Assembly (NCBI RefSeq): GCF_019578655.1
Contig: NC_063264.1
Location: 3,906,001-3,970,000 of the forward strand
Direction: 5' to 3'
Length of the DNA: 64,000 nt
DNA from: Ricinus communis
Lineage: Eukaryota > Streptophyta > Magnoliopsida > Malpighiales > Euphorbiaceae
Shown: positions 38,952 through 51,900 of the stretch, one piece after another
How the letters are laid out: each line of letters begins with the position of its first letter
How positions within the stretch are numbered: position 1 is the first letter of the stretch
The notes under the pieces: generated by a model
What the model was told of the DNA's origin: nothing
Databases searched by the model: none
The model's input: only the letters and a program-made list of their open reading frames with translations
Translations under genes and position numbers: made by a program

Positions 38952-39060
38952 CTAAGCTTTGTTAAATGGGTTATGGGTATAAGCTTTGAGATTCTAGAGA
39001 GAGAAATAGAGACAAAAGAGAAAGAGAGAGAGAAAGAGGTCCAAACCAAAAGAGCAGCAA
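38952..39060 (-). promoter_or_regulatory. Non-coding first exon and promoter start of the MATH-domain gene
   Basis: A donor (TTAG|GTTTGT) at 38951 ends a purine/pyrimidine-biased leader; on the transcript it is CT-rich with CTCTCTCT runs. Its partner acceptor lies in GCAG shortly before the ATG at 38176. The CT-rich leader is typical of plant housekeeping genes. Confidence 0.55.
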
Positions 39061-40020
39061 AATGAAAAAAATAAATAAATAAATGAAAATAAAGGAAGAA
39101 GAGACCAAAGGCAGAGAACCCAAAATAAGAAAATAATAAAATTGTTAATTGTATTTTATTGTTATTTTTATTTTATTTTATTTAATTAAATGAATTTGTC
39201 TGTTTATAAAAATAAAATTGGTTTTTCATGACTTGTATATATATATTTTTTTTTCTTTTTTCTTTTTTTTCTTTTTTTGTTTAGGGAAGATACAGCTTCA
39301 ATAGGAGGAGTCAAAAGGTATCAGATATGGAAAAAAATAAAGAGAGAAAATAGGGTGCTCATTTCATTTCATTTTTCTTGAAAATTAAATTAAATCAGAC
39401 ATTAAATGGTAAGTAATTTATAATAGGAAATTTTTGAAGGAAATAAAATAATTAAGAAAGAGGGGATTGTTATGTTGTTGTAGGTCACACCGCAGGGTCT
39501 GTGGACAGATATGGAAGGGCACAGAACAAATAGAGGAAGGGCTAGACTAGAGAGAGAAGTGGCATTTTTGGATGCCACCAATCCTTTTCTATTGGCTATA
39601 CATGTCTGTGGGGTCTACCATTTTTTTTTTCCTTAAAATCTTTTTATTTTTGTTTTATGTTTTCTGTTTTAGGGTTTGCTTCTGTCATGGTTGGCTACGG
39701 ATATGAGGGATTGAAGATGAGAACTTATTTCGGGCTGTGTTGACAGGGGTTTGGTTTTGGGTTCGGGTTTGGGTTTGGGTTTGAGTTTGGGATGGGTTGA
39801 ATTTTTGGATGGACTTGGGCTTCAAATTTGGACCGAATCTTATCCTTGGGCGGCCCAAAAAGAGAATTTTATTCACATGTGTAACCCAAAAGAGACTGAC
39901 AGCATTTGCCAATAAAATAATATAATAGGAAGATTGGAGAAAGCTTGAAATTATTGGTCTTTCTTGGAAAACAACAGCTAAGCCTTTGCAGTTTCCACTT
40001 TATGTACCTCTACTTGTCCA
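39061..40020. other. Upstream region of the MATH-domain gene
   Basis: Probable promoter, no gene. It includes a degenerate GGTTTG/GGGTTT run at 39747-39792, which differs from the plant telomere unit TTTAGGG. Confidence 0.5.
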
Positions 40021-40034
40021 ATTTATTATTATTC

Positions 40035-40625
40035 TAATTATAAAATTAAATTAATAGATATAATTTAATTAAAATTTTATTATTTATTTATTTATAATAT
40101 TTTAAAAATTATAACAAAATTAATTATTTTAAAATATTTTTTAAATTTTTAAATCTTATTATAGAATAATACAAAAACTATTTTAAAATATTTTTTAATT
40201 AATTTTAATATTATATAACTTAATACTATAATCAATATTAATATTTTTTAGAGTCAAAATTATTATATAATAAAAATTAATTTATTACTAAATATAATAT
40301 TAACAATATTATTTTCTATAATTATAATTATTATTTAATTAAAATTAATTTATTAGGTAATATAATATCATAATATAATTAATATGCTGTTTTTTATAAT
40401 AGAATTAGTATTGTTATCTTATTAAGAAACTATTTATTAATTAATATAATATTAAAATATAATTAATATGTTATTTTTTAAAATTACAGTCAGTGATTTA
40501 ATTATGAATATAACTTATTAATTAATAAATTAATAAAAAAACTATAAAATTATATATAAACTTATGTGTTATATGTCAAAAATAATACAAATGCTACGTG
40601 TCAAATAAATTTCAAATCTTAGAAA
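40035..40625 (+). repeat. AT-rich interspersed repeat, copy 1
   Basis: Shares an ordered series of words with copies at 42605, 43330, 46013 and (inverted) 49870: TTATAATATTTTAAAA, TTAATTTTAATATTATATAACTTAAT, AATTTATTA..., and TAATTAATATGCTATTTTTTA-like steps, ending near CTATAAAATTA. Low complexity makes single matches weak, but the order over 600 bp is not chance. No coding content. Confidence 0.65.
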
Positions 40626-42604
40626 TTAATATATATAGATGTGTATCTTTTCTTGCCATGAAACAGTGTTGCATACTTTTTGTGCTTATCAACCACCAGT
40701 CATCATCACTCTTTATCTGTCATGCAAGCTTCTGCCCTAATATCCATGGTAATAGCTGAGAGTGACATTTAAATTCATGTTCTTGCTGTAGACATCCAGA
40801 GAGCCACTTGAATTGTATTGTTCTAACCCTCCTTCCAAGACTTGTTATTACGTGGTTTGGACTATTTTGCATGAAAGAAAAAAAAAAGAAGCAAATCCAA
40901 CATCACTGGGAAGATATCTAAAGAGTCGAGACTACTCTTGGTCGTTTTGGATTAGCAGTTCGGTTTGCATGTCCTTTTGTGATTGGCTCGCTTGCAGATT
41001 GAAATGGCACTCATATAATATGGGGGGTCCAATTTCCTTCCCATTAATGAAAAACTTCAATATTAAATGAGTTTTTCATTTATTTTAATAAATATATATA
41101 TATAAAACAACTACACTTATTGTACAATTTAAAGCTCATCAATTCTTTTTATCAGGAAAACAATTGGATGCTGTAAAGAGTATTAAACCTGAGAAAGAAT
41201 TGTTTATCAATTTTTTACACAAAAATAAATGAATGAAAAATTGACAATGATAACACTATAGAAGCAATATTTAAACGCTAATTGCAGTAGGCCAACCTTT
41301 AGGGCACTGGAACAATGAGTCGTTTACGGATCAAACTGCAACCTGGTATTCCTCTCAGAATTCGTCATTTTAACAACTCAGTCTCAATGCAGTGATTAAA
41401 TTAGATTAGGCATTCGAATGATAAAGGCGCAGGTGAAGCCAGTTAACCACAAGATCATAATTGAATTACAAGCTCTTACTTTCTATAACCATGGCATGAC
41501 TCCATCTTTGTTTTGCTATAAGTTATTAATCTGCGGCTTCTTCTTTGTAATTTATTGGGTGCTGTTGGTGCAATGGAACTGCATTTTCGTACCCTTCTTC
41601 TTGATGATGGCATCAAATTTGGACTCGTGCTCACCCATCCACCCAGCAAAAGTACCGAGTTGGCTCACCCTCTTGGCCCCATGCTACGGGACTCACGGGC
41701 CAAATTGCGAGGTCTGACTTTATTCTGATAATTAAAAAAAAAAAAAGGAAGAAGAAGAAGAAGAACAGATAAGTTCAGAGATGGTTCGTATTTCTGATCA
41801 ATCAAAGAGCGAAAGGATAAGATTTTACAATTAATGTTTGTAATTACTCACATTAAATGTTCAGTTCAGTAATTGAAGAAGAAAAAAAAGGAAATTCGTA
41901 TCTTAATAAAAATTTCATACTGATTAACTTCAAATTTGATACCTCTCTTTTCTATAAATGTGATTATTTCAATTAATTTGAACATATGTGATAATCTGAA
42001 TTAGCCCTTACTGAAGAAAGATTAAAAAAAAAAAGATGTGTTCTGGTAAGCAATTGTTTATGTAATGAAAAAGAGGATTACATAAAATCTCTAAAATTAA
42101 AAAAAAAATTATTAAATTTTGAGAAATAATGATTTAAAATGCTTTCAAATGTATTTATTAATAAAAAATTTAAGATCTTAAAAGTTTATTAATACACTAC
42201 AATATAGAAATTATATTAAAAATAAATAATTAATTATATGAATAATTAATATTAATATATGATTATATTTATTTTTGTTAATATTATAAATTATTGTATA
42301 ATTAAAAAAAGTATTGGTCAATATTTTATTATTTCTATAAAAAATAATTTATTAGTTAATAAATTAATTATATAAAGATGACTAATCTCTCGATATTTAT
42401 AGGTTGAAATATTTTAATTAAAAATAAATAAAATATTATTTAGATTCAAGGTAGAATCCCTATTCTTCGGTATGAAATTTTATTTGAAAAGAAAAAAAAA
42501 AGAAGGCTAAAGTAAGGAGTGACTTAATTTTATTCTATAAGTTTTTCAAAAAGCTTTCGTTGTTAGATCCTTTAAAGCTATTATTTCTATTTTAAAACTA
42601 GTTT
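40626..42604. other. Intergenic stretch between repeat copies
   Basis: Mostly AT-rich without a gene. The part from about 41560 to 41715 is clearly less AT-rich and carries a 40-codon minus-strand frame (reading SQLGTFAGWMGEHESKFDA) with no family I recognise. Confidence 0.45.
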
Positions 42605-43260
42605 TTACTAGTCGTTTATCCGTAAATTGCATGATCATTATTGTTTTTAATTATAAAAATAAAATTTATATATAAAATTTAATAAAATATTTATATTTAA
42701 TATTAATTTATAATATTTTAAAAGATAATAGCAAACTAACTATTTTTAAATATATCTTTTATTTTTTAAAATTTTAAAATTTTATTAGTTCAATCATATA
42801 AAAATTATTATAAAATATTTATTAATTAATTTTAGTATTATATAACTTAATTCTATAGTTGATATTACTACTTTTAGAATTTAAAATTTATTATATAATT
42901 AAAAAATTAATTTATTATTGAAATAATATTAAAAATATAATTTAAGATGTTATTTTTTAAATTTTAATTATTATCTAATTAGAAAACTAATTTATTAGCT
43001 AATATAATATTAAAATATAATTAATATCATTATGTGGTTATAAAACTATTTATTAGTTAATATAATATTAAAAAGATAATTAATATGCTATTTTTTAGAA
43101 TTATGGTTTGTGTTTAATTATGAATGTAATTTAGTAATCAATAAATTAATAGAGAAACCTATAAAATTACACATAAGCTTCAATCATCCGTATAAAAATA
43201 ATACACATATCAAAACAAAAGTCATACATGTCAAAAATTATACATATATATTAAAAAAGA
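42605..43260 (+). repeat. AT-rich interspersed repeat, copy 2 (longest)
   Basis: The left end reads TACTAGTCGTTTATCCGTAA, followed by the AT-rich body including AGCAAACTAACTATTTTTAA. The inverted copy inside CslG intron 1 has the same start (ACTAGTCGTTTA) and the matching AGCAAACCAATTACTTTTAG. It ends near ACACATAAGCTT. Confidence 0.7.
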
Positions 43261-43329
43261 TTTAAGTCTCAAATGAAAATTATAAGTGTCTAAAGAACTA
43301 GGTATTCATTCAGGTATTACATTACATTA

Positions 43330-43740
43330 ATAATAATATAAATTGAGTTTATAAATAAATTTAATAATTTTTTTAGTATTTTATAACAATTATAATATTT
43401 TAAAAATAATAAGTTAGATATGTTTAATATATTTTTTAAAATTTATTTTTAATATTTTAAAATTTCATTACTATAAATAATAGAAAAATTATTTTAAATG
43501 TATTTATTAATTAATTTCTAATACTATATAAAGTAATATTTTTAAATTATAAATTATCATAATTAAATTTACTTATTAGTTAATATAATATTAAATATTA
43601 AATACAATTTATTAATTAAAAAATTAATAAAAAATATAAATTTATATATGTGTAAAAAATGAAGATACATATTAAAAAATTTATATATCAATATATAGCA
43701 ATACTGTTTAAAAAATATATATATATATAAACTTTATATA
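43330..43740 (+). repeat. AT-rich interspersed repeat, copy 3 (partial)
   Basis: A truncated copy of the same family, recognised by the order of body words (TATAATATTTTAAAAATAAT, TTATTAATTAATTTCTAATA, TATAAATTTATATATG). Confidence 0.55.
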
Positions 43741-44688
43741 TATTTTCATCTTATAAATTTGTTTTGTCTTGCTGTCATACTTGTGAACACAAAAAGAATA
43801 CAATTTGCCATCAGGGCTCTCTCTCCCTCAAAATGCAAGAAATTTCATTAACCTCAAAACTCTATCCATTGGATTTGAAATATTGTGACCATTCACAACC
43901 TTATCATTTGATTCTCACAATTTTTATTGCTGACGTGTAACGCGTTGCTGATATTTTGTTTTAGTGCAAGCACTGAAGGATTTGATTTTTCTCGATAGTG
44001 TACAAGTTCCAACAGAGAGAAAACTCTTGGATAAAGAAGAAGAAGAAATTGAGTAACTAAAGCCCACTAATTTGAAAGTTTGTTGAGTTCTAAAAGAAAA
44101 TTCAAAATAATACCAAATAAAAATATTAAATGCGGATAAAAAATGAAATAAAAAAAGTAAAATATTTAGCATTTTAAAATATTTATAAAATAAAATCATT
44201 GTGGATAAAAGAAATCTGATATATAGGATAAGTGTCACTGTGTGGGTAATCTATCTAATATAGGTTAAAGAAATAAAATAAAATATGAATAGAAAATAAA
44301 TAAATATAATTTAATAGTGTATAAATAATATAATAAATTTTTTTTAATTTAATTAAAATATTAAATTCAACTCTTAAATATATAATTGTATTAAAATCTT
44401 TTAAATAGTGTTTTAGTATTTATACATGTGCTTTAATATTTACAGATGTTATTCCAACATGTCCTAAATTATTCTATAATGTTATATCAGAAAAGAAAAT
44501 GATAAAATATAAGAAGAACTTGATGATAAAAGACGGAGAAAAAGCATAGGCAAAGCCGCAAGGGATCTGTAATTAACATGGGCAAATTTCAATCCAATTG
44601 GAAATATAGCGTAGGCGAACAAGCGAATTTGTAAAAGTCAGGCTAATTTCACTTTTTTTTTATATATATATATTATAATACAACTAGT
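43741..44688. other. AT-rich spacer
   Basis: No supported gene or further structure. Confidence 0.45.
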
Positions 44689-46430
44689 CATTTATGTATT
44701 ATTATTTGATGGGTGTCGAATCCAATAAAAATAAGTTCATATTTTTCAAATAAAAATAACTTGTAAATAGTGATAAGTAGGGTCGAATCCACAAAGATTG
44801 GTAAGATTTATTTCTTTAACAAAATTCAAATAAAATTAAGGGGGATTTAAATTTGTAATCAAAATAAATTAAACTAGAAATCAATTAGAAGCAATAATAA
44901 AATTTGAGAAGATAAATCAATATGAGAAAACTCCAACCCAAGGTATGATCTGAGTTTTAATTCATTGAATTAATCATTGATGCAAATATAATTTTCAAAT
45001 TTATTAATAAATTGGATATAGTTGTTGAGAAGCTCTAACAACCTAATTTCTCCTTAATTTTTCGTTAATCAATAGAATCCATTTGATTAATTCTCTTATT
45101 GAATAAACAACCCTAGAAAAGCTTCCAAGATTTAATTTACCAATAGCAATGCAATTTAGAGAAACCCAACCCTAGCCGACAAATACATAAGATGAATTCA
45201 TTTAGACTAGATCATGTATCCACATAACATGGTTATGTTATTCTACCACTAATCATTAGAATAATTAAACAATTACGGATTTAATATTCTAATTTGGCAT
45301 AAACTATCTTGATAATTGAGTAATAGACCTTCTCACACAATCAACAAAAATAGAATTTCTAATAGACATAAAAAATACATGAATATTAATAGATTTGAGA
45401 AAATAATGAATAACAATTAAATCTCACAACCCATATGAATTCAAACCTTAATTAACCTTGAGTTGGAAAGAAAAGAGTTCAGCCACACATAATTGTTGTA
45501 GAGAAAATAAAACAAAAAAGGAAAACAATGGATGATAGGAAGAAAACTAGTTTGCAGCCCCCTTTTCTCCAAAACCTAAAAAAAACTATCCTTGTCTCTT
45601 TTCATCTTTTTCTTTTTATAGGAAAACTTGGTTCCTCGTAATTCCTAAAATAATCTTAAGTTGTGAGGGGTTTTTAGTAAATAAATATTCTCAAAAACAA
45701 ATTAAAAAGTCACATGGCAAATAGTATCACTTTAAGCTTCTTTTCACAAATTCGGATTTCTGAAATATGCCGTGAGTATGCTTTAACTGAAGTGATCTTC
45801 TATCATTTTTTCTTCATTTTATCCAAAATTCTCCAAAACATCAATCTCTATGAAAACTCATCAAATATCATCCTTTCAGCTTAATGTTGCATCAAAGTGT
45901 TCATTCTAACAAGAAAATCAATAATCACATTTAAAATCCATAATTAAGCATAAATACTTCAATAATATCCAAGAAAATATGATAATTAGCATGCATAAAA
46001 CGCACACTATCATTATTATTATTTTAAAAAATAATATAAATAAATTTATAAAAATATTTAAAACTTCTAAATTTTTCATGATTATTTATCATGCTTTAAT
46101 AAATAGTTAAAAATGTTTTAAATGTCTTTATTAATATAATTCCTACTGATTCAAAATATCTGTTAGTTATTTTATCAATAATTACATATATTTTTAATAC
46201 ACAAATATACTTTTAAGAATTAGTTTATTAATTGTTACAATACCAATAATAAAATTAAAGTGTTATTTTCTAAAAATATTATTTAATTAAATAAATGACT
46301 TATTAATTAACAAATCAATCTTAAAAAATAATAAAATTATGCATCAGTTTAAACTACGCGTGCTGAAAATTAATACACATATTAAAAGAAATCAAAATAT
46401 TATTCATAAAATGTTAAAAATAAAATATAT
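44689..46430 (+). repeat. AT-rich interspersed repeat, copy 4, split by an insertion
   Basis: The left end (ACTAGTCATTTATGTATTATT) stops at 44706. The body resumes at 46013 (ATTATTTTAAAAAATAATAT) and continues to about 46430 with the family's usual end words. The interruption is the element at 44707-46012. Confidence 0.6.
44707..46012. mobile_element. 1.3-kb element nested in an AT-rich repeat copy
   Basis: Starts TGATGGGTGTCGAATCC and ends CGCACACTATCA. The reverse of the end, TGATAGTGTGCG, resembles the start, giving short imperfect inverted termini with TG...CA. The interior is non-coding, with GTGATAAGTAGGGTCGAATC near the left end. The flanks are TTATT-type sequence on both sides, so a target duplication is likely but cannot be measured in the simple repeat. 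I cannot assign the class (solo-LTR-like or non-autonomous DNA element). Confidence 0.5.
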
Positions 46431-47429
46431 CGTCATTTTTTTTTTGTGGGCAATATGTATGGCATGGTCTTCTTTCTTTTGACCATCCGCCATTATGTTT
46501 GTGGTTGCGGTTGTCATAGAATTCATGCCAACGAGGTCTTCATCAGCCATGCGCCATTTCTTTTTCTATAATGATTTGATTGTATTATTTCCCTTTTTAA
46601 ACTCCTTACACAATCCAATTTTAATTTAAATTATATAACATTAAATATCATAAAGTCAAAAACTACAGAATTATTATGAGATAATATATTCAAAATAAAC
46701 CATATATGTAGGTTTTAAGTAAATACCCATTACATGAAAAAGAAGATTAAATTTACATTTAAAAAACAAAAGCTAAATCCTTAATGTTTAATTTAATGAA
46801 TAATTAAATAAAATTAAAGAACTACCAATATTCTTATACGCAATTAATATTCGATCTTATTTTGGACATAATGTTTTCTTTAATAATTACAGGTAAAAGT
46901 GATGAAGACCCGTTTTGGGTATATTCCCAACAATGGAAGCAACAAACAGTCAAAGACTAACCAACGGTCGATTGCACCAAAAGGAAGTCGAGAATATAAT
47001 GGAAAATTTGGTAAAAATACTTTTAGTGGATATTTCTGGAGACGACAGTCGGCTAAATATTTTTGAATAGTCATTATCATAAATAAATTTAAAATTATAT
47101 TTTATTATTCATGTCAGATTTACTGTAATTTTAATATTGCAAACGAGGATAAAAAAATGTAAGGACAGAAAATCTTTTGCACTCATTTTTTTTTTAATTT
47201 AAATATTTAAGAGATAAAATTTACTTCATTACCACCACTTATTGCATACGATGTCACCGCCATAGTTTTTTTAAATTACTATTGCAAACAATTGAAATAT
47301 AAATAACATAAATATAAGACATTAAAATCTCTAGTCCATGAGGCTCTGAAAGTCAAAAAGTAATCAATCCAGTATATATTCATTTATTTCTTTAGTTGTT
47401 TATCCGTTGAGTATAAATTTTTACTTGCA
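46431..47429. other. AT-rich spacer
   Basis: No supported gene on either strand. Confidence 0.45.
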
Positions 47430-48600
47430 AAAATAAGAAAAGGTTTATCTTTTTAGGAAAAAATTTATAAAATATTTTTTTATAAATCATTAAATTTTAT
47501 AAAAATTATTATTTTTTTATAATATGATTTATTTTTTCATAATTAGTTTCACTTACGAAAAATTAGTTTAATTTACGAAAGAATATAAAGATAACTGTTA
47601 TTTTTTATAATTTAGCAATATATTTCACGATTAAAAAAATTTAATATTTTTTATAAATTTATCAATTTTTCATAAATCACTAAATTTCGCAAAAGTAATC
47701 ATTTTTTTCATAATATTAAATATTTTCTCGCAACTAGTAACACTTACAAGAAAATTAGTATAATTTGTGAAATAATACAAAAAAGATTAACATTTTTTAT
47801 AATTTAATAATATATATCGTGATTATAAAAAAATATGTATTTTTTATAAATTTATCATTTTTTTCATAAGTTATTAAATTTATTAAAAGTAATTATTTTT
47901 CTGTGAAATTATTCATTTTTTTACAACTAGTAACATTTATGAAAAATTAGTTTAATTTATAAAAAAATATATGAATATGATTGTCATTTTTTATAATTTA
48001 ATAATATATTTTGCGATTAGAAGAAATTTTAAATTTTTTTATAAATTTTAAATTTTTTCTTAAATCACTAAATTTTACAAAAATAATTATTTTTTTATAA
48101 TATCCATCATTTCTTTACAATTAGTTATACTTACAAAATATTAGTTTAATTTGCTAAAAAATATAAAGATAATTTTCATTTTTTGTAATTTAGCAATATA
48201 TTTCACGATTACGAAAAATTTAGTATTTTTATAACCTTGTCAATTCTTTGTAAATCTATAAATTTCATAAAAGTAATTATTTTTTATAAAATTATTTATT
48301 TTTTGCAACTAGTAACACTTATAAAAAATTAGTATGATTTACAAAAAAATATGAAAATAATTATCATTTTGTAATTTATTAATATACTTCGAGATTATAA
48401 AAAATTTAGTATTTTCTATAAATTTTCTAATCTTTTTATAAATCTATAAATTTCTTAAAAATAATATTTTTTTCATAATACTATTCATTTTTTCGCAACT
48501 AATAATATTTATAAAAAATTAATATAACTTGTAAAATATATTAAATTTTTTTATCATTTTTATAAAATATTTACTATCTTCATAATTATAAAATTGTAGA
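47430..48600. repeat. Satellite-like tandem array, period about 190 bp, six copies
   Basis: The marker word AACTAGTAACACTTA (with variants) recurs at 47541, 47732, 47925, 48119, 48307 and 48497, spacings 191, 193, 194, 188 and 190. A second marker, TATAATTTAGCAATATATTTC with variants, recurs once per unit in the same phase. Units are diverged but the period is steady. No coding content. The array ends about 400 bp before the CslG start. Confidence 0.85.
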
Positions 48601-48920
48601 AGATTCAATGAACTATAAATCATCTTTTCATATAAAATTTAAAAGATAAAATTTAAATTAATTAAAAATTAATAATATTTAATACAAAGTAAAGTGAGCT
48701 TATTTTACCATAAAATAAATATGAATTTCTAATATAAAAAGCTAATGACATGTGTCACTCAGTCAAGCAATCAAATAAATTGTTAAATGCAACCAATGAC
48801 TTTCATCGCATTCGATTTTTATATGCCTTTATCACCATCCTCCTATTCTCACAGCCCGGTGATCTCCAACAGCTCACAAGCAATGGCCAAGATCCTAATC
48901 ATTAATTATTCATGTCATCA

Positions 48921-48960
48921 TCTATAAGTACAGGCAGCTAGCCTTACTTGCAAACTCAAG
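48921..48960 (+). promoter_or_regulatory. Core promoter and leader block of CslG copy 1
   Basis: TCTATAAGTACAGGCAGCTA and the next 20 bp match the block before the second CslG gene at about 33 of 40 positions, with ACAGGCAGCTAG identical. TATAA at its left end is 70-odd bp before the start codon, a fitting TATA position. Confidence 0.65.
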
Positions 48961-48995
48961 AGAAAACGAAAGAAAGTAAGAAAAATTAAAGATCA

Positions 48996-51900
48996 ATGGA
49001 TGATTCTTTTCCTCTCCATATCTGCAACAAGAATGTCCACACGCTTTTTATTATCATAAGCAAGTCTCACGCATTTGTGCACTGTATCGCCATAACTTTC
49101 TTGATTCACTACAGAACATCCTTTCTCTTTCATAACCCAATAGGCATAGGCAGACTTATAGTTACTATACCATGGCTGCTGGTGTTTTTTTCAGAAATTC
49201 TTCTGTTCTTCGCATGGCTACTTGGCTTAGCTTATAGATGGAGACCAATTTCTCGAACTGTATTTCCTGAAAGATTGCCTGAAGATGGAAAGCTTCCAGG
49301 GATTGATGTGTTTATATGCACTGCGGATCCGAACAAAGAGCCAACTATCGATGTTATGAACACAGTTTTATCAGCTATGGCATTGGATTATCCTGCCGAG
49401 AAGCTTCATATTTATTTATCAGATGATGGCGGTGCTTCTATAACTTTGCATGGCATAAAAGAGGCTTGGCAGTTTGCAAAGTGGTGGCTTCCATTTTGCA
49501 GGAGATATGGAATAAAGACAAGATGTCCTAAAGCTTACTTTTCAGGTGCTGCTGCTGCTGAAGATAATATCTTCGACAATACACCTGAGTTCGTAGCTGA
49601 CAGGTTAAAGATCAAGGTCTTATAAACAAACTTACTTAACCATGTTTTATTTATTTGGTTATATATTTCTTTTTTCCTATACTGTCACAATCTCTTAGTG
49701 TCTTTTCTACTATATATTAAAAGGTTTTGAAGATGCTGGAATTTATTCTTAGATGCAATTTGAACTTAATTAAGCTATGTTTTAAGTTATCGGCCTGTTA
49801 AGTTTGAGACTGATTCGACCAATTGATGACGTTAGTCTTTTGTGTCCAATCAAGTCAGTGAAGGTTTGAAAAAGAAATTTAAATTTATATGTAATTTTAT
49901 AATTTTTTTATTAATTTATTAATTAATAAATTATATTTTTAATTAAAAATTAATTTTAATTTTAAAAATAATATCTTAAATTATATTCTTAATATTACGT
50001 TTAATAATAAAATAATTTTTAATTATATGATAAATTTTAATTCTAAAAAATAGCAACATTAATTATATTGATAGTATTAATTTATATAATACTAAAATTA
50101 ATTAGTAAATACTTTTTAGAATAATTTTATATTATTGTACTAATAAAATTTATAGTTTTAAAAAATAGTAAGAACAACATCTAAAAGTAATTGGTTTGCT
50201 ATTATTTTTTAAATTATTATAAATTAATATTAAAAATTTTATTTAAATTTTATTTATAAATTTAATTTTATAATTAAAATAATAATAATTGTCGTGTAAT
50301 GCATAATTAAACGACTAGTATATATTAATTAGTAAAACATTAAAATACTTCTTTTTAAGAACAACTAATATGAATTTAACACAAGTTTTTCCAGATTTAT
50401 TATCCCCATATATTATATTATATGAACTAAATTATAATTAAAGATTTTATAAATCTGTGATTTTATTATATGATAGAATTCTGATTTTTTACAAACTGTT
50501 GATTGTTATATATACAAGTTAAGATCCTACTCTAACGGTTGACTTTTAGCCTATATTTCTCAACGTGGAAAAAGTTGAATTTGTAAGAAAAGTTGCTCTT
50601 TTTTTCGTTGTTGATTTGTGATGAGCAGCCTGTACAAGCACAGATGAGCAGTCAGTACAAGCAACAAGTACATATTTTATCTTAAATGATATATGTACAT
50701 TTGACTAAGCCCTAACAATCGGCGTCGTAACCAAGGAGAATGGTTTCTTTTTTTTGTTTTGTTTTTCTGTTTTTTTCCCCCTATTCTATGGAAAAAGAAA
50801 CATTGTGGAATATAAGATTGTTTTGAAGTTTGGGTAATTATCCCTTACCCTCTGCTTTCTTTTGTCTTTATCCATTGCAAGGTGTATATTTTTCTGAGCT
50901 GGTAATTTTCGCACAGGACAAGTATGAGAAAATGAAGGATAATATAATGAAAGCCAGAGAAAATGGTTGGCTGGAAGAGATAGGCAAGGAACATAGTCGG
51001 GATCACTCTGCACTCGTTGAGGTACAGTTGGCAGTTGGACCATATCTGTTTTTGCCTGTAAGCTAGATCATTGGTTCATGTCTTATAAATCCTAACCAGT
51101 GCTGTTCTTTCAGAAGAATGTCAATGGAGTCCTCAAAGTTTATCCTAAAAGACATTTTTTCATATTCTTTTTTATTAATAAAGTATTATAAATATCTTCC
51201 AGGTGATAAATGAGATTGAGCAAAAAGACCATGTTGAGATGCCCTTACTCGTTTATGTTTCTCGAGAGAAGAGGCCTTCCTCTCCTCACAATTTTAAAGC
51301 TGGAGCCCTTAACATCCTTGTACTCACTCTATCTCTCTATACACATCAATTTTAAATAGATCAAGCTCCATCATGATGCCAAAAAATGGAGCTAATATAT
51401 ATATATACACATTACTGGATTATTTTATATCGGCTTCTCTGATGTTTTTGCAGCTTAGGGTGTCCGCTGCAGTAAGCAACTCACCATACATACTAGTGCT
51501 AGACTGTGACATGTATTCCAATGATCCAACGTCGGCTAGGCAAGCAATGTGTTTCCACCTTGATCCCAAGATCTCTTCCTCTCTAGCATTTGTTCAGTTC
51601 CCTCAATTGTTCCATAATATTGGTGCAGATGATATATATGACAGTAAAATCAGATATATTTTCAGGGTAAAATATAATTAATACCCTAATAATTTAATTA
51701 GTTGAAGAGTAAAAATTGGAATGATGTGTTAATGTTCTGTTGGAATTTTGTTTTTTTACCATTTCAGCTGTGTTGGTATGGCATGGATGGACTAGAGGGT
51801 CCATGCATGTCTGGTACAAACTTTTATATCAAGAGAGAGGCATTATATGACAGCAAAAACATTCATAATGGTATAGAACAATCAATTGAAGTTATGTTAT

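Noticed and set aside
39747..39792. Telomere-like GGTTT-rich run
   Set aside because: The units are GGTTTG and GGGTTT variants, not TTTAGGG, and the run is short; a simple repeat.
47430..48600. CRISPR-like array
   Set aside because: Repeats are long, diverged, AT-rich and contiguous, without unique spacers, in a plant nuclear context.
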